Translations under genes and position numbers: made by a program
Part shown: in pieces, positions 1 to 5,472 of the stretch
Position numbering within the stretch: position 1 is the first letter of the stretch
How the letters are laid out: every line of letters starts with the position of its first letter
Assembly (NCBI GenBank): GCA_031282605.1
Contig: JAITDK010000156.1
Span: 1-9,648, forward strand
Length of the DNA stretch: 9,648 nt
Reading direction: 5' to 3'
Origin: Oscillospiraceae bacterium
GTDB taxonomy: Bacteria; Bacillota; Clostridia; Christensenellales; Aristaeellaceae
The notes under the pieces: model-generated
Told to the model about the DNA's origin: nothing
Databases searched by the model: none
What the model saw: only the letters and a program-made list of their open reading frames with translations

Positions 1-84
1 GACCAGGCTTCGCCTGGACCATCGTGATACACATTCTACCGGCTTCGGATCGCCGGTTGTACCTGGAGAGTCTGTTCCGGAACG
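1..84. repeat. Hairpin-bearing intergenic repeat, copy A
   Basis: This segment recurs at 207-290 with 76 of 84 bases identical by direct alignment; similarity continues weakly to about position 100. It holds two short perfect inverted repeats: CCAGGC (3-8) with GCCTGG (12-17), three-base loop, and ACCGGC (38-43) with GCCGGT (52-57). The copy starts at the window edge, so it may extend upstream or belong to a longer array. No gene is evident here. A GTG at 24 opens a frame without a ribosome binding site. It is most likely a dispersed intergenic repeat; its function is unknown. Confidence 0.75.
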
Positions 85-92
85 TAACCGAT

Positions 93-197
93 TCCCCCGT
101 TCCAAGCCCCGGGGGAGGTCGGGAGGGGGTCGTGAGACCCCTTCCCGATCGCGCGGATGCGCCGCGTCCCAGACCCTGCGAAGGGCTATCCGCCCTT
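93..197. other. Cluster of hairpins between the two repeat copies
   Basis: Three inverted repeats fill the spacer. TCCCCCG (93-99) pairs with CGGGGGA (110-116). A 14-pair stem with two G-U pairs joins 118-131 to 136-149 around a GTGA loop. AAGGGC (181-186) pairs with GCCCTT (192-197). The 15-mer at 153-167 is identical to 7923-7937 in another intergenic region. None of the stems is followed by a T-run on either strand, so they do not look like ordinary intrinsic terminators. No coding signal was found in this stretch. Confidence 0.55.
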
Positions 198-206
198 TCG
201 AATCCG

Positions 207-290
207 GACCAGACTTCGCCTGGACCATCGTGATACACAATCTACCGGCTTCGGATCGCCGGTTGTACCTGGATAGTCTACCTCGTAACG
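207..290. repeat. Hairpin-bearing intergenic repeat, copy B
   Basis: This is the second copy of the 1-84 repeat, offset by 206 bp, with eight mismatches (at copy-A positions 7, 34, 68, 74-77 and 80). The ACCGGC/GCCGGT stem (244-249 with 258-263) is fully conserved. The CCAGAC/GCCTGG stem (209-214 with 218-223) has one mismatched pair. Most changes cluster in the last fifteen bases. It lies downstream of the transporter operon and could be present in its 3' transcript. Confidence 0.75.
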
Positions 291-317
291 CGACCCGTCC
301 CCCCCGTTTAACGATTC

Positions 318-348
318 TCCCTTACACTTATCACCCTCCCGTAAGGGA
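318..348 (-). terminator. Possible transcript-end hairpin after the sugar transporter operon
   Basis: TCCCTTAC at 318-325 and GTAAGGGA at 341-348 form a perfect 8-bp inverted repeat with a 15-base loop, beginning seven bases after the permease stop codon on the minus strand. An overlapping alternative pairing is ACACTT (324-329) with AAGTGT (349-354). No T-run follows on the minus strand, so this may be a 3'-end-protecting hairpin or a Rho-dependent end, not a classic intrinsic terminator. Confidence 0.35.
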
Positions 349-354
349 AAGTGT

Positions 355-1374
355 CTATGACGTGGCTTCGCGTTTCTGCAGAAGAACCGCGCCGATTACT
401 ATTACACCCTTGAACGCCTCCCGCAGAAAGGGAGGCACTCCTACTAGATTCAACAAATTGTTCATTACGGCAATGATTAGAGTGCCTAACACTGTGCCTA
501 GTATGAACCCGCGCCCGCCGCTCATGCTCGTGCCGCCTACTATTACTGCCGATATCGCGTCCATCTCATTCCCGCTGCCCGCGTTCGCGTAATCCATACT
601 CCCTATCCTGGATACCTGCAGAATCGCCGATACTGCCACCATCACGCCCATCAGCGTATATACCATCCGCTTTACCCTCTGCACGTTCACCCCGGATAAC
701 CGCGCCGCCCGTTCATTGCTCCCTACCGCGATCACATGCCTGCCGAACGCCGTGCGCTTCGATACCACATAGAATATCACCGCGCAAACCATCCAATACA
801 CTATCGGCATGATCAACTGGCCGCCAACCTTTAAACTTGCTATCTGTAAAAATGGCTTCGGTACCGACGGCGTGTATCCTTGCATGAAGTGCTGCGTCAC
901 ACTGCGGCATATCTTCATCGTCCCTAGAGTCGCTATGAACGGCGGCAGCTTCCCGCGCGTAACCAATATCCCGGTCAGCTCGCCCAGCACACCGCCCATT
1001 ATTATCCCAGCAATAATACCAATTATATACGCCGACACGCCGCTGATCCCCAGACTCAGCAACGCCCCGCGCGGCCCGGTATCAATCAATACCATTACCA
1101 TCGCGCCAACCGCAACCAGCGTCGAACCTACCGCTAAATCAATTCCTCCGGATATGATAACGAACGTCATCCCTAGCGCGATTATCCCTATCCCCGCGTT
1201 GTTGCGCAGTATATTCAGCCAGTTCATAACCCACCGGTTCAACCACTCGCCTGCGCTGCTGAATCCAAAACCAAGCGCCAGCGTCTGCAGCGCAATCATA
1301 ACGACCAGCGCCGCTCCCGTGCTGAACAACGGCGACGAACCCCACCTGCGCCTGAACCATCTCATCATATTCAT
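355..1374 (-). CDS. Sugar ABC transporter permease, RbsC-like (BPD_transp_2 family)
   Basis: This is a 339-residue integral membrane permease of the CUT2 (ribose/galactose/xylose-type) ABC importers. It would form the membrane channel with the ATPase encoded just upstream. It has multiple hydrophobic segments (for example residues 17-37, 60-76, 82-97, 115-131, 188-204, 238-253 and 295-311). It carries family motifs: an ISGGIDLAVGS stretch at 74-84, LPPFIATLG at 143-151, a GRHVIAVGSN...ARLSGVN stretch at 211-230 that is the likely ATPase contact, and GGTSMSGGRG at 280-289. I place the start at the ATG at 1374 because it overlaps the ATPase stop as ATGA, implying translational coupling; a longer frame opening at 1482 would lie inside the ATPase gene. 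Length and motifs are normal for the family and I see no damage. The substrate cannot be read from the permease. Confidence 0.93.
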   Translation of the reverse strand: MNMMRWFRRRWGSSPLFSTGAALVVMIALQTLALGFGFSSAGEWLNRWVMNWLNILRNNAGIGIIALGMTFVIISGGIDLAVGSTLVAVGAMVMVLIDTGPRGALLSLGISGVSAYIIGIIAGIIMGGVLGELTGILVTRGKLPPFIATLGTMKICRSVTQHFMQGYTPSVPKPFLQIASLKVGGQLIMPIVYWMVCAVIFYVVSKRTAFGRHVIAVGSNERAARLSGVNVQRVKRMVYTLMGVMVAVSAILQVSRIGSMDYANAGSGNEMDAISAVIVGGTSMSGGRGFILGTVLGTLIIAVMNNLLNLVGVPPFLREAFKGVIVIGAVLLQKREATS

Positions 1375-2855
1375 AATACATTGTCCCCCGTCGCCAGTCG
1401 CATAATCGTCTGCTCTTGCATCGTCTCCCCCGCAACCTCTCCCACGATCCTCCCGTGATACATCACCAGCGCGCGGTTGCACACCCGGATGATCTCCTGC
1501 GCCTCGCTGGACAACAGCGCAATCGCCACTCCTTGCCGCGCAAGACCCATAATAATGTCGTATATCTCTTCCTTCGCGCCGACGTCTACCCCCTGCGTTG
1601 GATTATCCAATATCAACGCCTTCGGGCTGCCGCTCAACCACTTGGCCAGCACTACTTTCTGCTGATTGCCTCCAGATAAGCTCGTAATCATGTCCGTCGG
1701 TTTCGACATCTTGATTCGCAAACTCTTTACCTGCTTGTCAAACATCGCCTGCTGCTTCCGCTTGTCGATGAATCCGAACCGGCTGATGCGCGGCCATACC
1801 ACGATCGAGCCATTCTCAATGGCGTTCATGTCCTTTATGATGCCGTTCTCTTTGCGGTTTCTGGGCAGATACGCTATGCCGTAATCCCGTGCGCGCGTCG
1901 ACCCTCTCAAGCGGAACGGCTTGCCTTCCAGATATAAATTCCCCGAGTATGGTTCGCCCGCTCCGAATATCGACAGAAACAGCTCGCTGCGGCCGTCGCC
2001 TAACAAGCCGGTTACGCCGAGCACCTCTCCGGCGTGCAGGTCAAACGATACGTCCTTGAAGCTCACGCCGCTCAATCTCTCCGCGCGCAGCACGCTCTTT
2101 GACGCTTTGCGCGTCTGGGCGAGCATGCCGGTTCGTACGTCGCGCCCCACCATGAACCGCGCCAAGTCAGCCGTCGTTACATCCGCAACCCGCCCCTGCG
2201 CGACCGTCTCCCCGTCGCGCAAAACCGTATACCGATCCGCAATCTGTATAACCTCACGCAGTTTATGCGATATAAACACGATCCCTACGCCTTGCGCGCG
2301 AAGAGTGCGCATCATCGCGAATACACGCTCTATCTCCGGTTCGGTCAATGAGGTCGTCGGTTCGTCCATGATAATTATGGAGGCGTTGGCCATCATCGCC
2401 CGCGCTATCTCGACAATCTGTTTATATGAAGCGTCCAAGCCGCGTACCATCGTGTTCTCGTCGAATCCGATATTCATCCGCTCGAACATGCGGCGGCTCT
2501 CCGCCCGCATCCTTGGCGTGTCAAGCGTTCCGGATCGCGTTCGAATCTCCCGTCCAAGGAACAGGTTCTCATATACGGTCAGATCGTTGATAAGGTTTAG
2601 TTCCTGATGTATGAACGCGACGCCCGCCGCCAGACTATCCTTCGGCCCAGCGAATGAGACGGGCTTACCGTTTATCAGCACATCGCCTGAATCCTGCGTC
2701 AAAACGCCGCCCAATATATTCATCAGCGTGGATTTTCCCGCGCCATTCTCGCCCAGCAATGCGTGTATCTCCCCGCCCGACAGACGGAAGTCTACTTTTC
2801 GCAGAACGTTGTTGGAGTCAAAGGATTTGGTTATCGCGCTCATTATTAAGTCCAA
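1371..2855 (-). CDS. Sugar ABC transporter double ATPase, RbsA/MglA-like
   Basis: This is a 494-residue tandem ATP-binding subunit that powers CUT2 sugar import at the inner face of the membrane. Domain 1 has Walker A GENGAGKST at 35-43, Q-loop Gln84, a degenerate signature (ASYKQIVEIARA) at 142-153, Walker B IIIMDEPTTSL at 160-170 and the H-loop SHKL at 196-199. Domain 2 has the degenerate P-loop GLLGDGRSE at 283-291 usual in this family, an intact LSGGNQQK signature at 393-400, and Walker B ALILDNPT at 413-420, where Asn418 replaces the usual catalytic Glu. The H-loop position is SSEAQE, as in RbsA relatives. I use the TTG at 2855 as the start: GAGGT lies six bases upstream and the N-terminus LIMSAITKSF then aligns with the usual family start. 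The next in-frame ATG (2843) has a poorer site. The gene lies 81 bp after the binding-protein stop and overlaps the permease by ATGA. Confidence 0.94.
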   Translation of the reverse strand: MDLIMSAITKSFDSNNVLRKVDFRLSGGEIHALLGENGAGKSTLMNILGGVLTQDSGDVLINGKPVSFAGPKDSLAAGVAFIHQELNLINDLTVYENLFLGREIRTRSGTLDTPRMRAESRRMFERMNIGFDENTMVRGLDASYKQIVEIARAMMANASIIIMDEPTTSLTEPEIERVFAMMRTLRAQGVGIVFISHKLREVIQIADRYTVLRDGETVAQGRVADVTTADLARFMVGRDVRTGMLAQTRKASKSVLRAERLSGVSFKDVSFDLHAGEVLGVTGLLGDGRSELFLSIFGAGEPYSGNLYLEGKPFRLRGSTRARDYGIAYLPRNRKENGIIKDMNAIENGSIVVWPRISRFGFIDKRKQQAMFDKQVKSLRIKMSKPTDMITSLSGGNQQKVVLAKWLSGSPKALILDNPTQGVDVGAKEEIYDIIMGLARQGVAIALLSSEAQEIIRVCNRALVMYHGRIVGEVAGETMQEQTIMRLATGDNVL

Positions 2856-2893
2856 GCGGCTACCTCACTGTCGTCGGCTGTCAATAAACAGAA

Positions 2894-2929
2894 GTCCCCC
2901 TCCGACGTTAGCTGGCGTCGGAGGGGGAC
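2894..2929 (-). terminator. 14-bp perfect hairpin between the binding-protein and ATPase genes
   Basis: The arms at 2894-2907 and 2916-2929 are perfectly complementary over 14 bp with an eight-base loop, eight bases after the binding-protein stop. The sequence after it on the minus strand (TTCTGTTTATT) is only moderately T-rich. In binding-protein transporters such hairpins commonly give partial termination or protect the upstream mRNA, so the binding protein is made in excess over the membrane parts. The stem is seen directly; its role is inferred. Confidence 0.7.
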
Positions 2930-2936
2930 GCGCCGT

Positions 2937-3875
2937 TTAATAAGGAGAGGTGGGATCGAGGTAGTCTGCGCAGTTCTCGCGATCTACGATTGTGGTTGGG
3001 ATTATCTTGACCGCGTCGGGGGTTTCGCCGCTGAGCACCGCTATGGCGACGTCCACCGCGTCCATGACCATGCGCGGGCTGTACAGCGCGCTCTGGATCC
3101 AAATGTCTTGATTATCCGGCATCATCTTGAAGTATTCCTGGCATCCGCCGCCGCCAGTGACGACCTTGACATCCGTGCGACCCGATTCCGCGATAGCCTG
3201 CAGCACGCCAATGGAGGTCTCGTCGTCCATCGAATACACGGCGTCGATCTTCTGGTTGCTGACCAGTATGTCCGCGAAATCCTTCAGCCCATCCTCGCGG
3301 GTGAACTTGGTCGCGTAGGTCAGGACGTTCAGGTTCGGCGCGATCTCGGCGATCGTGTCCACGAAGCCCTTTTTGCGCAGTTCAGATACTGATCCGCTCG
3401 TCGGTACTTCCAGCACAACGACGGTGGCTTCAGATCCAACCTTGTCCACGATATACTTCGCGCCCTGTATGCCCATATCCTCATTATCGCCGGTTACGCG
3501 GTATACGCCCTCGGCTTCAATGGCTATGTCAAAGTTGACGACAGTGATACCTTGATCGATTGCGGCTTGGATGGGAACCTCCATGCCTTCCCATTGCGGG
3601 AACGCGATAATGGCCTGCGCCCCCCACGTGACCAAGTCGTCCAGCTGCGCGGTCATCTGTTCCGCGTTTTCGCTGGTATACATCGTGTATTCAACCTGAT
3701 CCGACAGTTCATTGCAGCGCGCCTCGGCATAATACGCCACACCCGCGACCCAGCCGTGGGTTACGGCGGGAGCCAGGATGCCTACCTTGAACTTCGCTTG
3801 CTCCGCGCCGGCCGATGCCGCGGTCAGACCGCATAGCATAGCCAGCGTCAGCAGGATAACTAACGCCTTCTTCAT
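2937..3875 (-). CDS. Sugar ABC transporter substrate-binding protein, RbsB-like (Peripla_BP_4 type)
   Basis: This is a 312-residue extracytoplasmic binding protein that would deliver a sugar or related ligand to the permease and ATPase encoded downstream. Residues 1-24 are a Sec signal: a short Lys-rich start, a hydrophobic core VILLTLAMLCGL and likely cleavage after ASA or AGA. Cys15 is preceded by Ala-Met-Leu, so it is not a lipobox. The mature part begins KFKVGILAP and alternates strands and helices as in two-lobed type-I binding proteins: NAEQMTAQLDDLVTWGAQAIIAFP (70-93), a TVVNFDIAI strand (111-119), a VYSMDDETSIGVLQAI hinge region (213-228) and SGETPDAVKIIPTTIVDREN (282-301). The start ATG follows a strong AGGAGG with eight bases between. 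It is the first gene of the operon and has its own promoter just upstream. The ligand is unknown; ribose, galactose, xylose, inositol or autoinducer-2-like compounds all use this family. Confidence 0.92.
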   Translation of the reverse strand: MKKALVILLTLAMLCGLTAASAGAEQAKFKVGILAPAVTHGWVAGVAYYAEARCNELSDQVEYTMYTSENAEQMTAQLDDLVTWGAQAIIAFPQWEGMEVPIQAAIDQGITVVNFDIAIEAEGVYRVTGDNEDMGIQGAKYIVDKVGSEATVVVLEVPTSGSVSELRKKGFVDTIAEIAPNLNVLTYATKFTREDGLKDFADILVSNQKIDAVYSMDDETSIGVLQAIAESGRTDVKVVTGGGGCQEYFKMMPDNQDIWIQSALYSPRMVMDAVDVAIAVLSGETPDAVKIIPTTIVDRENCADYLDPTSPY

Positions 3876-3914
3876 TGAACAACCCTCCTATTAATACGTA
3901 GATGGATTGTTGAA

Positions 3915-3943
3915 ATTCTAACATTTTCACCGGAGTTTGTCAA
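3915..3943 (-). promoter_or_regulatory. Sigma-A-type promoter of the sugar transporter operon
   Basis: Read on the minus strand there is a perfect -35 TTGACA (3943-3938), a 17-bp spacer and -10 TAGAAT (3920-3915), five of six to consensus. Transcription should start near 3908, about 33 bases before the binding-protein ATG, leaving room for the AGGAGG at 3889-3884. The bases around the -10 (GTTAGAATTTCAAC) form an imperfect palindrome that could be an operator, but this is weak. Confidence 0.8.
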
Positions 3944-3949
3944 GATGTA

Positions 3950-3969
3950 AGGGCGGCGGGTTCCGCCCT
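3950..3969 (-). terminator. Short GC-rich hairpin after the His/Cys-rich gene
   Basis: AGGGCGG (3950-3956) and CCGCCCT (3963-3969) form a perfect 7-bp stem with a six-base loop, about 30 bases after the stop codon of the upstream minus-strand gene and directly before the -35 of the transporter promoter. There is no convincing T-run after it on the minus strand. It plausibly limits read-through into the transporter operon. Confidence 0.4.
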
Positions 3970-3998
3970 GTGGAGTGGATTGCCTATCTGGATTATTA

Positions 3999-5102
3999 TT
4001 ACGGCCCGACGCGCCGGATCATTATCGCGTAGTTGGTGATCAACTGGCTGCTGGCGCTCGCGACGCCTTCCAGTCGCAGCGTGTCGCCTGGATTTAGCCG
4101 CAGCGCGGCGGGCGGGTTGTTATAGATGATCTGGGTCGGCGATGGCGAGCATTGCTTCTGCTGCTCCGATCCGTTGAGCGTCAGCCGCACGCACGGTTCC
4201 TGCGCGTAGTAGGGAGGAGGGGGATTCTGCCCGATCTGGAACTGGTAGTTTATAACATACAGTCCGCGCTCCAGTATCCTGAAGCTCGAGCCGTCAGACG
4301 ACAGCTGCGCAACCTCGTTGCCCGTGATGAACGGCTGCGCCGGGAATTCAATGGGGATATAGGATCCATATTGCAGTTCCTGATAGGGGTACCCTGTCGC
4401 GAACAACTCCCTGTCATGATGACAGCGGGGATCCGGATGGGGCTGAGGCGGGATGGGAGGGCGGGGTCTTGGATCATGGCAATGGTCGGGTCGGTGATCG
4501 GGGTGATGGTGATCATGGTCATGATCATGGTCATGCGACTCGTTATGCCGTTTCGCCCAACAAGGTTGGCCATAGCCGGGTATGAACGGATTGTACGGCG
4601 GATAGTGGCCGCCGTCGGGCCTGACCGGGAACGAGGGTATGCGGCAGTCCGGACCATAATGATGGCGGTCATGACAACAGCAGTCGTGATCGTGGCGCGG
4701 CGGTTCGTGGTGACAGTGGTCGTGACACGGAGGATCAATGCGACAGTGATCATGACACGGAGGATCAATACGACAATGGTCGTGACACGGCTTTTGCGGC
4801 GGGCATCTTTTATACGACGGCTTGATATAGGGAGAAGGCACACACCCGCAGGGATCAGGTTTGGGATGCTTGCGCTTGCAGTTGGGTTTAGGAATCTGGC
4901 GGCTGTGATGGATGCTGCAGCCGCATTCCGGCAGCCGATGATGAAGAGGTCGGTGGTCGCGGTAGTCGTCGTAATCGTCGTCACAACACTCGTGATCTGG
5001 GTTGGGTATCGGCGGGCACGGCGCGTGACGGTAGTGTAGGCAGTGCCTTGCGTCGGCGGCTTGCGACATATTCTCTGTGTACAATTCGTTGTAGTCAGCC
5101 AT
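3999..5102 (-). CDS. His/Cys/Asp/Pro-rich protein with a BclA-like (C1q/TNF-type) C-terminal domain; putative spore-surface protein
   Basis: I know no named family for the whole 367-residue protein. Residues 1-230 are low in hydrophobic residues and hold, by eye, about 38 His and 23 Cys plus many Asp and Pro. They include three ten-residue repeats (CHDHCRIDPP twice, then CHDHCHHEPP, 106-135), a Cys triplet at 141-143 and an alternating HDHDHDHHH run at 192-200. Such composition suggests metal binding, disulfide cross-linking, or both. Residues about 236-367 are different: IPIEFPAQPF, then SSDGSSFRILERGLYVINYQF, VRLTLNGSEQ, LRLNPGDTLRLEG and ITNYAIMIRRV. That order of strands matches the beta-sandwich of BclA-type exosporium proteins, but here it follows a His/Cys-rich stalk instead of collagen-like Gly-X-Y repeats. 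There is no signal peptide or membrane segment, as expected if it is assembled from a mother cell. The start ATG has GAGG eight bases upstream. Spore localisation is inference; a secreted or surface metal-binding protein is the alternative. Confidence 0.75.
   Translation of the reverse strand: MADYNELYTENMSQAADARHCLHYRHAPCPPIPNPDHECCDDDYDDYRDHRPLHHRLPECGCSIHHSRQIPKPNCKRKHPKPDPCGCVPSPYIKPSYKRCPPQKPCHDHCRIDPPCHDHCRIDPPCHDHCHHEPPRHDHDCCCHDRHHYGPDCRIPSFPVRPDGGHYPPYNPFIPGYGQPCWAKRHNESHDHDHDHDHHHPDHRPDHCHDPRPRPPIPPQPHPDPRCHHDRELFATGYPYQELQYGSYIPIEFPAQPFITGNEVAQLSSDGSSFRILERGLYVINYQFQIGQNPPPPYYAQEPCVRLTLNGSEQQKQCSPSPTQIIYNNPPAALRLNPGDTLRLEGVASASSQLITNYAIMIRRVGP
4698..4787 (-). repeat. Three 30-bp coding repeats (CHDHC-x5 units)
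   Basis: Three successive 30-bp units on the minus strand encode residues 106-135 of the His/Cys-rich protein: CHDHCRIDPP, CHDHCRIDPP and CHDHCHHEPP, followed by a partial RHDHD unit. The first two differ only at synonymous positions (for example GAC CAT against GAT CAC), so the peptide has been kept while the DNA has drifted. Each unit supplies Cys-x-x-x-Cys with two His between or beside them, a plausible metal site. Confidence 0.8.
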
Positions 5103-5225
5103 ATATTAAACCTCATTTCGAGCGTAGTTTATTGGTGAATGCGGAAAAACTGTCCGATGCCGATATGTGCCTTCGATTGTAGAGTAATAGTTGGGTTTAA
5201 TTATGCGTCATAAGGATGCTCACAA

Positions 5226-5253
5226 TACCATATGCGTGGTGATTGTATTAGGT
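5226..5253 (-). promoter_or_regulatory. Candidate sigma-K-type (late mother-cell) promoter for the His/Cys-rich gene
   Basis: On the minus strand CATATGGTA (5234-5226) is an exact match to the sigma-K -10 consensus CATAnnnTA, and CAC ends 17 bases upstream (AC at 5253-5252), fitting the loose sigma-K -35. The start point would be near 5218, giving a leader of about 116 bases before the ATG at 5102. I saw no good sigma-A promoter for this gene. The match is short and could arise by chance in a region this long. Confidence 0.28.
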
Positions 5254-5263
5254 GATTGTATTA
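5238..5263. repeat. Perfect 13-bp tandem duplication
   Basis: GGTGATTGTATTA occurs twice in a row (5238-5250 and 5251-5263) with no mismatch. It sits upstream of both divergent genes and inside the 5219-5270 inverted repeat. On the minus strand each unit contains TACAAT, a -10-like hexamer. A recent slippage duplication or paired regulator sites are both possible. Confidence 0.85.
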
Positions 5264-5322
5264 TTGTGAGTGAATAACATGAGCGCGGCGAGGGGGGGAC
5301 CCCTTACGTAGATTTAAAGGTA

Positions 5323-5472
5323 GTGGGCATTCCCGAACAACGCCGCTTATTTGAATACGCCTCAAGGGTAAAGGGCTTCAACCGGTTAGTCATAAAAGGT
5401 AAGCGAAAGGTGATCATTTCGCAGTTTCTTCAAGGCCGGCGTGTTGGTATAATGGAGAAAAGAGCGGAATGA
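5323..5472 (+). CDS. Doubtful short frame ending in the kinase start (gene remnant or unknown small protein)
   Basis: The frame is open from 5278 to a TGA at 5470-5472 and reads GIPEQRRLFEYASRVKGF then NRLVIKGKRKVIISQFLQGR, with a plausible amino-acid balance. The only in-frame start is the GTG at 5323, and AAAGG lies only two bases before it, too close for a good site. Its TGA overlaps the ATG at 5469 as ATGA. I recognise no family. The putative kinase promoter lies inside its 3' end, which argues against it being a functional upstream cistron. It may be the tail of a lost gene or a chance opening. Confidence 0.2.
   Translation: MGIPEQRRLFEYASRVKGFNRLVIKGKRKVIISQFLQGRRVGIMEKRAE
5445..5453 (+). 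promoter_or_regulatory. Extended -10 promoter before the kinase remnant
   Basis: TGGTATAAT at 5445-5453 is a perfect extended -10 (TGn plus TATAAT). The matching -35 position (5425-5430, TTTCTT) is poor, as is common for extended -10 promoters. Transcription would start near 5460. The leader would then contain a 6-bp hairpin (5463-5468 with 5475-5480) followed by AAGGAGG at 5486-5492. Confidence 0.5.

Larger units (their letters stand above)
5219..5270. promoter_or_regulatory. Inverted repeat CTCACAATA / TATTGTGAG, possible operator pair
   Basis: CTCACAATA at 5219-5227 and TATTGTGAG at 5262-5270 are perfectly complementary 9-mers separated by 34 bases; the 13-bp tandem repeat lies between them. 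The right arm continues as ATTGTGAGTGAATAACA (5263-5279), which matches 15 of 17 bases of the E. coli lac operator. No LacI-type gene is in the window, so the resemblance may be chance. A binding site for a LacI-family or other regulator is possible. Confidence 0.3.
5103..5444. other. Intergenic region between the divergent His/Cys-rich and kinase genes
   Basis: This stretch holds no well-supported gene. It is more AT-rich up to about 5280, and contains a 13-bp tandem duplication, a 9-bp inverted repeat and a sigma-K-like promoter match for the minus strand. It then passes through a GC-rich patch (5281-5304) into a doubtful short frame that runs to 5472. No tRNA or recognisable riboswitch was seen. 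Confidence 0.5.

Noticed and set aside
1..290. CRISPR array
   Set aside because: There are only two copies, about 84 bp long, with a 122-bp hairpin-filled spacer and no cas genes.
24..592. Two short GTG-started frames in the repeat region
   Set aside because: They have no ribosome binding sites, the second runs antisense into the permease, and the similarity follows from the DNA repeat itself.
355..1482. Longer permease form starting at 1482
   Set aside because: The extra 36 residues are an out-of-frame reading of the ATPase end and do not resemble a permease N-terminus; the ATGA overlap at 1374 is the normal arrangement.
4152..5039. Long plus-strand frame opposite the His/Cys-rich gene
   Set aside because: It is the antisense shadow of the HDH and CHDHC codons (hence Val/Met/Ile/Thr runs), has no ribosome site, and the opposite frame ends in a recognisable domain.
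4250..5116. Second minus-strand frame overlapping the His/Cys-rich gene
   Set aside because: It is a Thr/Ile/Arg-rich low-complexity shadow without motifs; the chosen frame has GAGG spacing and a BclA-like end.
5203..5277. 24-codon frame across the 13-bp tandem repeat
   Set aside because: It has no ribosome binding site and no recognisable features; the region is better explained as regulatory.
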